Shown here one piece after another: positions 1-4,138 of a stretch of DNA of 6,701 nt. Origin of the DNA: Acidobacteriota bacterium (GTDB lineage Bacteria > Acidobacteriota > Terriglobia > Acidiferrales > UBA7541); assembly GCA_003161195.1 (NCBI GenBank), contig PMOV01000059.1, positions 1,325-8,025 on the forward strand, read 5' to 3'. Every line of letters begins with the position of its first letter. The first letter of the stretch is position 1. The translations under genes were made by a program, and so were the position numbers. A model generated the notes under the pieces. That model was not told where the DNA came from. It ran no database searches and was given only the letters and a program-made list of their open reading frames with translations.

Positions 1-22
1 GCACAGGCACTCCTGCCTGTGC
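1..22 (-). terminator. Perfect 9-bp hairpin downstream of sthA (possible terminator)
   Basis: Bases 1-9 (GCACAGGCA) and 14-22 (TGCCTGTGC) are perfect inverse complements around a 4-nt loop. The hairpin lies 42 bp past the stop codon of the minus-strand transhydrogenase gene, where a terminator is expected. The T-run that would prove an intrinsic terminator would lie left of the window, so it cannot be seen. It could equally be one copy of a dispersed intergenic palindrome. Confidence 0.45.
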
Positions 23-64
23 AGCGGTGTAATCCAACCTATAAATCAAACGCCCCGCACCCAC

Positions 65-1477
65 TCACCCTTCGCGCAGTTTGTGGCCGGCGAGATTACC
101 TAGACCGTCGTAGGCGGCGTATTTATACAGTTCGCTCAAAGTGGGGTAATTGAAAACCTGCTCGATGAATTCATCGATGGTCTGGTTGTGGTCCAGCACC
201 ACCAGGCCGATGTGGATGAGTTCCGTGGCGTTTTCTCCGATGATGCTGACACCGAGGAGTTTTTTGTCGGCGCGGGCAAAAATCAGTTTCAGCAATCCCG
301 AAGTGTCGCCCGTGATGTGTCCGCGGGCGTTGTTCTCATAGCGGGCGCGACCGACGACGTAGTCGATTTTTTTCTCCTTGCAGGATTCCTCGGTTTCGCC
401 GGCGGCGGAAATTTCCGGGATCGTGTAAATGCCCATGGGGAGCAGGGAAGCCACGCGCTGCTTGTATTTGAAGCTGAACGCATGGCACACGGCGACGCGC
501 CCCTGTTCCATTGATGTGGAAGCGAGTGCGGGAAAGCCGATGACATCGCCTGCGGCGTAAATGTTAGGCACGGAGGTGCGGTAATTCTCGTCGACGGCGA
601 TGTAGCCACGGTCGTTAACCGCGAGTCCGGCGTTTTCGAGCGCCAAGCCATCGACGGCGGCGCGGCGCCCGGCGGCGAAGAGGACGGCGTCCGTCTCAAG
701 GACTTTGCCGCTCTTCATGGTGAGGCGCGCCCCGGTCGGGGAATTTTCGACCTTGGCGGGTCGCTCGTTGAACCAGAAGGTCATGCCGATCTCCGCCAAA
801 CGGTCACGAAGGCGCTCGGAAATTTCCGGGTCCAGAAACGGTAACAAGCGGTCGCGGCCGTCCACCAGCGTCACGGCGGATCCCAGGGCTTCAAAGATGG
901 AGGCGTATTCGCAGCCGATGACGCCGCCGCCGATGACCGCCAGGCTTTTGGGGATGCGGTCCATTTGCAGAAAGGTGTCGGAATCGAAAGTGTGGACATC
1001 ATCGAAGGCGATTTCGGCGGGGCGGTTGGGCTTGGAACCGGTGGAGATGAGGATTACCTCGCCGCGGAGTTGCCGCGTGGCTCCGCTTGTGGTCACGGAG
1101 ACGGTGTGGGCGTCCACGAAGGCGGCTTGTCCGCGCACCAGCTCGATGTGGTGAAGTTCCAGGTTTTTTAGAATGCGCTGGCGCTCCATCTCCACCACTT
1201 CGCGCTCGTGGTGCATGAAGTCGTGCACGCTGAGGTTGTCTTTCAGCGAGTAGTCGATGCCGTATAAGCCGCGCTGCTTCAGGCCGGAGAAGTACAGCGC
1301 GGATTCCCGCAGCGTCTTGCTCGGCACGGTGCCCGTGTTGATGCAACTGCCGCCCATATGTTCGGCGCGTTCGATGACGGCCACACGCTTGCCGAAATAG
1401 GCGGCCTGGGCGCCGGCTTTTTCTCCGGCGGGGCCGCAGCCGATTACGAGCAGGTCGAAATTTTCACTGGCGGGCAC
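65..1477 (-). CDS. sthA: Soluble pyridine nucleotide transhydrogenase (Si-specific, SthA/UdhA family)
   Basis: Cytoplasmic FAD flavoprotein predicted to move hydride between NADPH and NAD+, balancing the two pools. The 470-residue product matches the usual family length of about 465. In order: FAD-binding GCGPAG (residues 13-18); a degenerate redox motif GGSCINTGTVPSK, where Cys45 remains and the second cysteine is Thr50; the NAD(P)-binding GGGVIG (183-188); the second FAD motif AAGDVIG (308-314); and the dimerisation domain ending in FNYPTLSELYKYAAYDGL (442-459). The missing second cysteine, and Tyr where disulfide reductases carry the catalytic His, are known SthA traits and argue against lipoamide dehydrogenase, glutathione reductase or mercuric reductase. 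The frame stays open upstream to 1648, but the GTG at 1477 is chosen because GGAGG (1484-1488) sits 6 nt before it and the flavoprotein fold begins right after. The gene appears monocistronic and is divergent from the next gene. Confidence 0.9.
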   Translation of the reverse strand: MPASENFDLLVIGCGPAGEKAGAQAAYFGKRVAVIERAEHMGGSCINTGTVPSKTLRESALYFSGLKQRGLYGIDYSLKDNLSVHDFMHHEREVVEMERQRILKNLELHHIELVRGQAAFVDAHTVSVTTSGATRQLRGEVILISTGSKPNRPAEIAFDDVHTFDSDTFLQMDRIPKSLAVIGGGVIGCEYASIFEALGSAVTLVDGRDRLLPFLDPEISERLRDRLAEIGMTFWFNERPAKVENSPTGARLTMKSGKVLETDAVLFAAGRRAAVDGLALENAGLAVNDRGYIAVDENYRTSVPNIYAAGDVIGFPALASTSMEQGRVAVCHAFSFKYKQRVASLLPMGIYTIPEISAAGETEESCKEKKIDYVVGRARYENNARGHITGDTSGLLKLIFARADKKLLGVSIIGENATELIHIGLVVLDHNQTIDEFIEQVFNYPTLSELYKYAAYDGLGNLAGHKLREG

Positions 1478-1541
1478 GGAAAACCTCCAAAAGGGCGTGG
1501 TCGCGTGCGGAGCCTCACGCGGTGTTGTGTTGTCGCCGTGG

Positions 1542-1547
1542 ATTGTA
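1542..1547 (-). promoter_or_regulatory. Candidate -10 box for sthA
   Basis: Read on the minus strand this is TACAAT, a near-consensus sigma-70 -10 box, about 65 bp upstream of the GTG start. It would give a 5' leader of roughly 58 nt. No good -35 hexamer lies 16-18 bp upstream (CGCTCT at the 17-bp position), so activation by a bound regulator is plausible. The same hexamer forms the -10 of the much stronger promoter at 5965-5993. Confidence 0.4.
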
Positions 1548-1576
1548 GAAGAAGGCTCGGGCAAAGAGCGAGCATT

Positions 1577-1609
1577 CTTTGTTGGGGTGTGTGTTGGGGC
1601 GTGACAAAG
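1577..1609. repeat. G-rich direct repeat flanked by a short inverted repeat
   Basis: TGTTGGGG occurs at 1580-1587 and 1592-1599, a 12-bp phase. CTTTGT (1577-1582) and ACAAAG (1604-1609) bracket it as an inverted repeat. Relative to the sthA -10 candidate it lies where an activator site would be expected. No regulator can be named. Confidence 0.35.
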
Positions 1610-1631
1610 GCGCGATGGCAGGCTTTTTCTC

Positions 1632-1656
1632 GGCGGTCTTCGGTGCAAGAACCGCC
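1632..1656. other. Stable hairpin in the sthA upstream region
   Basis: GGCGGTCTT (1632-1640) pairs with AAG-A-ACCGCC (1647-1656), giving nine base pairs with one bulged A and a 6-nt loop. No T-run follows on either strand, so it is not an intrinsic terminator. It could be a leader structure of the rightward transcript or a protein-binding site. Confidence 0.35.
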
Positions 1657-1776
1657 TGGCTCGTACAGGGATTCCGGCAGAGAGCTAACCAGTTGCAGGT
1701 ATCGACCAATCGGCCTCCTGCGCGCTAAATGGTGAGCTTCACCGCGTTTCGTGGCGGGAAAAATCTTGGTTAGCGT

Positions 1777-1784
1777 AAAGGAGG
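1777..1784 (+). promoter_or_regulatory. Strong Shine-Dalgarno site of the DUF5670-like gene
   Basis: AAAGGAGG is close to a perfect anti-16S match with a 7-nt spacer. It is the strongest ribosome site in the window and the main reason to believe a gene this small is translated, probably at high level. Confidence 0.8.
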
Positions 1785-1791
1785 AAAGCGT

Positions 1792-1944
1792 ATGTGGGGA
1801 GTCATTGGTGCGGTGCTTTTGCTGATGTGGCTTCTTGGGTTCTTTGCGTTCCATGTGACGGTTGGATTCATCCACATCCTGCTGGTGCTGGCCGTGATCT
1901 GCATCTTGTATCACTTCGTAGCCGGGCGATCTGCGACGGCGTAA
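1792..1944 (+). CDS. DUF5670 / lmo0937-like mini membrane protein
   Basis: The 50-residue product (MWGVIGAVLLLMWLLGFF at the N-terminus, HFVAGRSATA at the C-terminus) has two hydrophobic segments, about residues 3-20 and 24-44, joined by a short turn with His21 and ending in a small basic tail. The WLLG turn followed by GFIHILLVLA is the pattern I know from the lmo0937/DUF5670 family, usually about 45-55 residues and of unknown function, often associated with stress conditions in annotations. The start is secure: AAAGGAGG (1777-1784) sits 7 nt before the ATG. The gene is a single unit closed by the intrinsic terminator at 1981-2008. No promoter could be assigned. Confidence 0.78.
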   Translation: MWGVIGAVLLLMWLLGFFAFHVTVGFIHILLVLAVICILYHFVAGRSATA

Positions 1945-1980
1945 CGCCGCGCATCAAGCGCATTGCATTGACAAAACTCG

Positions 1981-2008
1981 AAAAGCAGGGCTGCGGCCCT
2001 GCTTTTTA
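1981..2008 (+). terminator. Intrinsic terminator after the DUF5670-like gene
   Basis: GCAGGGC (1985-1991) and GCCCTGC (1996-2002) form a perfect GC-rich stem around the loop TGCG. AAAA lies before the stem and TTTTT (2003-2007) after it, then ATTTT. This is a textbook rho-independent terminator 40 bp past the stop codon. The A-tract would let it work in the other direction too, but no minus-strand gene ends here. Confidence 0.85.
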
Positions 2009-2033
2009 TTTTGTGCCGTCGAGCAGACGCTAC

Positions 2034-2062
2034 TTGACTATGGGAGATGTGGGAGTTAGTTT
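2034..2062 (+). promoter_or_regulatory. Sigma-70-like promoter for the 70-residue membrane protein
   Basis: TTGACT (2034-2039) and TAGTTT (2057-2062) are separated by 17 bp, placing the transcript start near 2069 and leaving a leader of about 45 nt. The -35 is near consensus and the -10 is weaker. It lies just past the preceding terminator, which supports an independent transcription unit. The spacer contains TGGGAG twice (2041-2046, 2050-2055). Confidence 0.5.
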
Positions 2063-2113
2063 GCAGCCGTCAGGGGCCATGCTGCACGTATTCAAGCTCA
2101 AGTGGAGGCGGCG

Positions 2114-2326
2114 ATGGAAAAACAACTCTCGGTATTGGGGTATTGGCTGGGGATTATCAGTCTGGTGCTGGCGGTAATTTTCCGCCTGATGACCGTGGCG
2201 AACGTGATTCCACCGCACATGGGGGCTCCGGGCGGAAACGCCATTTCGTACATGACCTTTCTGCACGGCGCAGGCTTGTTTTTCCTGCTGACGATCGCCA
2301 GTTGGTGCCGCACCGCCAGGTCGTAA
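2114..2326 (+). CDS. Small two-helix membrane protein, unknown family
   Basis: The product is 70 residues. Residues about 7-29 (GYWLGIISLVLAVIFRLM core) and 48-65 (MTFLHGAGLFFLLTIASW) look like membrane helices. They are joined by a loop rich in Pro and Gly, and a short basic tail (RTARS) follows. I do not recognise a family. The ATG at 2114 is preferred over the in-frame GTG at 2102 because GGAGG (2104-2108) lies 5 nt before the ATG. The gene has its own promoter candidate and converges on the secreted-protein gene with only 37 bp between stop codons. The hydrophobic pattern and ribosome site support a real gene. The function is unknown. Confidence 0.68.
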   Translation: MEKQLSVLGYWLGIISLVLAVIFRLMTVANVIPPHMGAPGGNAISYMTFLHGAGLFFLLTIASWCRTARS

Positions 2327-2327
2327 C

Positions 2328-2382
2328 CGCTGGCGCGCGCCAAAAGTTTTCGCAGCTTGCGGTTTAATGGCTGGCGCCAGCG
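2328..2382. repeat. Inverted repeat spanning the convergent gene ends
   Basis: CGCTGGCGC (2328-2336) and GCGCCAGCG (2374-2382) are exact inverse complements. The region between them contains the palindrome TGGCGCGCGCCA overlapping the left arm (2331-2342) and a small CGCA-GCT-TGCG hairpin (2351-2361). The right arm lies inside the 3' end of the minus-strand gene. It may act as a two-way transcription barrier, but there are no long T-runs. Confidence 0.35.
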
Positions 2383-3182
2383 CCGCCGCGTTCTTTCACC
2401 TGCTTCAGCAGCGCCTGTAGTTGCTCCTTGGTCACGCGCGCGTTTCCGCTGAGTACGGCCTGCAGGCGTCCCCCGCCAGCGTCGCGGAACTCCGCGGACT
2501 GCAAGCTCGCGTAGGCTTGAATCGCAGGAGGGAGGGCCATGTTCGCGCGGGTGCCCTTCTGTAGCGCATTGAGAATGGCGTCGTGGATTTTTTCGCGCAG
2601 CGTTTGACCCAGCGCGCCGGAGCGCAGCAGTTCGCCCAGCGAGCCGTCCGCCTGTATCTCGCCGAGTTCCGCGGTGAGATGCAACTCCGTATTTTCTTTT
2701 TCAATTGAGGGTGTGAGCTTCAGTTGCAACGTGGCGTTGCCGCCGACGAGGCGCTTGGTCTGCTCTTTGCCGAAAATTTTGGCGCAGCCCCAGCGTTCGT
2801 AGTGCAGCTGTACGGTGGCCAGGCTAGCAGGTGGAAGCGGCACGAGCGTGGCGCTCTGGATGGCGAGGCGATCGCCGCAGCGGCTATCTTTATCGAGTTG
2901 CTCGCTTAGCAGCGGCGTCAGGTTTTGCTGCAGGTCGGAGAGGTCGGCGTCCAGTTCCACGGTTAACGCGGCGCCGTCGCGCCCCGGCGCCGTGCCGCTG
3001 ACGGTTCCGAACGTGGTGATGGTAACGGTGCGGTCCTTTACCGTGAGGGCAATGTTGGTGGGAGGAATTTTGATGTGGATGTTCTGGGCGGCGGCTCGCG
3101 GCGGGCAGACGAGCGGAAGCAACGGGGCAGCCAATAAAACTGAGAAAAGCGCGGTGATGCGGAGGATGCGTTCGTTCTTCAC
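2364..3182 (-). CDS. Secreted protein of unknown function
   Basis: The 272-residue product starts with a clear Sec signal peptide: basic N-terminus, a hydrophobic run over about 9-25, and likely cleavage after Ala32 (RAAA|QN). The cysteine at 26 is not in a lipobox. The mature part alternates short beta-rich stretches (TVKDRTVTITTFGTV, LTVELDADL) with amphipathic helices (LREKIHDAILNALQK, about 195-209). It has only two cysteines, Cys102 (SRCGDRL) and Cys133 (ERWGCAK), which could form a disulfide. A lipid- or ligand-binding beta fold of the TULIP/SMP kind is conceivable but is only a guess from this alternation. The start is a GTG with no good Shine-Dalgarno nearby (GGAG lies about 14 nt upstream), so the start is less certain than the reading frame. 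The gene is monocistronic and convergent with the 70-residue protein. Confidence 0.75.
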   Translation of the reverse strand: MKNERILRITALFSVLLAAPLLPLVCPPRAAAQNIHIKIPPTNIALTVKDRTVTITTFGTVSGTAPGRDGAALTVELDADLSDLQQNLTPLLSEQLDKDSRCGDRLAIQSATLVPLPPASLATVQLHYERWGCAKIFGKEQTKRLVGGNATLQLKLTPSIEKENTELHLTAELGEIQADGSLGELLRSGALGQTLREKIHDAILNALQKGTRANMALPPAIQAYASLQSAEFRDAGGGRLQAVLSGNARVTKEQLQALLKQVKERGGAGASH

Positions 3183-3265
3183 GGAAATTGGCGGACTCCG
3201 GTGCGAGATTCTCCGACGTTATTTAGTCGATGAGGCGATGGCCGCCGGAGTTGCCTCGCGGCTTA

Positions 3266-3325
3266 CGCTCATGGAACAAACGCTTATGCCACGAATGCTC
3301 ATACCACAAATGCTTAGATGCGAGG
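3266..3325. repeat. Degenerate 15-bp tandem repeat, about four units
   Basis: Units at 3266-3280, 3281-3295 and 3296-3310 follow the pattern YGCTYATRSMACRAA. A decayed fourth (3311-3325) keeps TGCTTA. The array lies in the 245-bp divergent region between the secreted-protein gene and the tRNA. Period 15 is a multiple of three, but no credible protein spans it. It could be an operator array or decaying sequence. Confidence 0.55.
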
Positions 3326-3372
3326 CTGGCTGTGCTGTCACAAAAACTTGCGGCCGCCGCGCCGGTACTTAG

Positions 3373-3403
3373 TTGCGGTGCGCAGTCGACGGCATGGTAT
3401 CCT
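3373..3403 (+). promoter_or_regulatory. Candidate tRNA-Leu promoter
   Basis: TTGCGG (3373-3378) and TATCCT (3398-3403) are 19 bp apart, which would place the transcript start about 18 nt before the mature tRNA. The spacing is longer than ideal, so this is tentative. The -10 context TATCCTC recurs exactly before the TPR gene at 6101-6107. Confidence 0.4.
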
Positions 3404-3427
3404 CATCTTGCCGCGTGGCCGTTCGGT

Positions 3428-3515
3428 GCGGCTGTGGCGAAATTGGCATACGCGGCGGGCTTAAAATCCGCTGGGGTTTTCCCCGTTGTCGGTTCGAGTC
3501 CGACCAGCCGCACCA
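3428..3515 (+). tRNA. tRNA-Leu(UAA), CCA encoded
   Basis: All parts of a class II tRNA are present. The acceptor stem GCGGCTG (3428-3434) pairs with CAGCCGC (3505-3511), followed by discriminator A and an encoded CCA (3513-3515). The D stem is GCG (3437-3439) with CGC (3451-3453). The anticodon stem GCGGG (3455-3459) pairs with TCCGC (3467-3471) around the loop CTTAAAA, putting anticodon TAA at 3462-3464. A long GC-rich variable arm (GGGGTTTTCCCC) follows. The T stem GTCGG/CCGAC encloses TTCGAGT (3493-3499). The long variable arm and anticodon identify leucine, reading UUA and UUG. Confidence 0.96.
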
Positions 3516-3559
3516 GTTTTTCTCATTCCGTGAAACAAATCCTCCGAAAGAAACTACCT

Positions 3560-3877
3560 ATGCGCGTGACGATTTCGCACGACAAGACCAAGCAGGAAGT
3601 AATCGATGCCATCGACCGGTCTTTTGACAAGGCGTTTGAAGCCGATTCCGGGCTGCCCGCGAAACTGACGGTGCAACAGAAAAGCTGGCAAGGTGCGACG
3701 CTGACGTTCGCGATAACGGCAAAGGTCGGCCCGCTGAGTTCGCCGATCAAAGGCACGGTGGAGGTTAGGGATCACGACCTGACCATCGACGCCGACCTGG
3801 GCATGCTGGGCAATTTCGTCTCGGAGAGTACGGCGCGCGAGATGATCGGCGGGAAGATCAAAGGGCTGCTGACATAG
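3560..3877 (+). CDS. Polyhydroxyalkanoic acid system family protein (PHA_gran_rgn-like)
   Basis: The 105-residue soluble protein has no signal peptide or membrane segment. It begins MRVTISHDKTKQEVIDAIDR and carries the family-like core SWQGATLTF (about 48-56) followed by SPIKGTVEVRDHDLTIDADLGML (about 66-88) and a helical tail ending in GGKIKGLL. This matches the small 'putative polyhydroxyalkanoic acid system protein' family (TIGR02610 style, about 90-105 residues). The name comes from co-occurrence with PHA genes in some proteobacteria, and the biochemical role is unknown. No PHA synthase or phasin is visible here, so the name should be read as a family label only. ATG 3560 is chosen because the in-frame sequence further upstream runs through the tRNA. 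The ribosome site is weak (GAAAG at 3546-3550). The gene lies 44 bp past the tRNA and may share its transcript. Confidence 0.72.
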   Translation: MRVTISHDKTKQEVIDAIDRSFDKAFEADSGLPAKLTVQQKSWQGATLTFAITAKVGPLSSPIKGTVEVRDHDLTIDADLGMLGNFVSESTAREMIGGKIKGLLT

Positions 3878-3888
3878 GGCGATGGGGG

Positions 3889-3904
3889 GTGGGGTGTGCC
3901 CCAT
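3889..3904. other. GC-rich hairpin after the PHA-family gene
   Basis: TGGGG (3890-3894) pairs with CCCCA (3899-3903) around TGTG, 12 bp past the stop codon. No T-run follows, so it is at best a weak or factor-assisted terminator. Confidence 0.3.
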
Positions 3905-3914
3905 AAGCCACGGA

Positions 3915-4008
3915 TTACAAGACACTTATTTATAATTGCACCTATCTTGCGGCGTAAGTGTTCATTCTAAATGAGTTACAAGGCTGATTTTTGTAAGTGT
4001 TCATTCTA
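3915..4008. repeat. AT-rich block with an exact 16-bp direct repeat
   Basis: GTAAGTGTTCATTCTA occurs at 3954-3969 and 3993-4008. Each copy is preceded by TTACAAG (3915-3921, 3976-3982), so the block looks like two diverged copies of a longer unit. ACACTTA at 3922-3928 is the inverse of TAAGTGT inside the repeat. Bases 3961-4020 are 32% GC by hand count, far below the neighbouring genes. No ORF covers the block. It may be a remnant of a mobile element end or a dispersed intergenic repeat. Confidence 0.6.
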
Positions 4009-4067
4009 TTGGGTTAAGGTTCACTGTGCAGCTGGACAAATCTGGCGTCTGACGGCGGTTCGGGCTT

Positions 4068-4105
4068 AAAAAATGGCCAACTGGCATGGCCGCCTGCCAA
4101 GGCCA
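4068..4105 (-). terminator. Intrinsic terminator of the TPR–thioredoxin gene
   Basis: On the minus strand, an outer stem TGGCC/GGCCA (4101-4105 with 4074-4078) and an inner stem GGCA/TGCC (4095-4098 with 4083-4086), split by a small internal loop, are followed directly by TTTTTT (complement of 4068-4073). The hairpin begins about 33 bp past the stop codon at 4139. The surrounding sequence also repeats GGCCAACTGGC (4075-4085, 4101-4111). Confidence 0.7.
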
Positions 4106-4138
4106 ACTGGCCTGGCTCGCACACTCCTTTCGTTCCAT

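Larger units (their letters stand above)
1478..1791. other. Divergent intergenic region, no gene seen
   Basis: These 314 bp separate sthA (leftward) from the DUF5670-like gene (rightward). I see no coding sequence. Frames that stay open here are extensions of or shadows against the two genes, and the residues they encode are low-complexity and basic. The region holds the sthA ribosome site, a -10 candidate at 1542-1547, a G-rich direct repeat at 1580-1599, a bulged hairpin at 1632-1656 and a short palindrome at 1731-1743. No convincing promoter was found for the rightward gene. Confidence 0.7.

Noticed and set aside
65..1477. Dihydrolipoamide dehydrogenase or mercuric reductase identity
   Set aside because: The redox motif lacks the second cysteine (Thr50), and the C-terminal catalytic His is Tyr in FNYPTLSE. 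Both fit SthA instead.
1478..1648. 57-residue N-terminal extension of the transhydrogenase
   Set aside because: The extra residues are basic, Pro/Thr-rich and unlike the family. GGAGG sits ideally before the GTG at 1477, and the -10 candidate lies inside the extension.
3266..3325. Tandem repeat considered as a CRISPR array
   Set aside because: The units are 15 bp, contiguous and degenerate with no spacers, and there are no cas genes.
2815..3372. 185-residue plus-strand open frame whose end shows a pentapeptide pattern (TLMEQ, TLMPR, MLIPQ)
   Set aside because: Most of it is antisense to the secreted-protein gene. The pattern follows simply from the 15-bp DNA repeat.
3230..3559. Upstream extension of the PHA-family gene
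   Set aside because: It would translate through the tRNA-Leu gene and the tandem repeat. The family fold begins at the ATG at 3560.
3456..4071. 11-bp match CGGGCTTAAAA between the tRNA anticodon arm (3456-3466) and 4061-4071, as a possible att site pair
   Set aside because: An 11-bp match somewhere in a 6.7-kb window is expected by chance. The second copy overlaps the terminator T-run complement, and no integrase is present.
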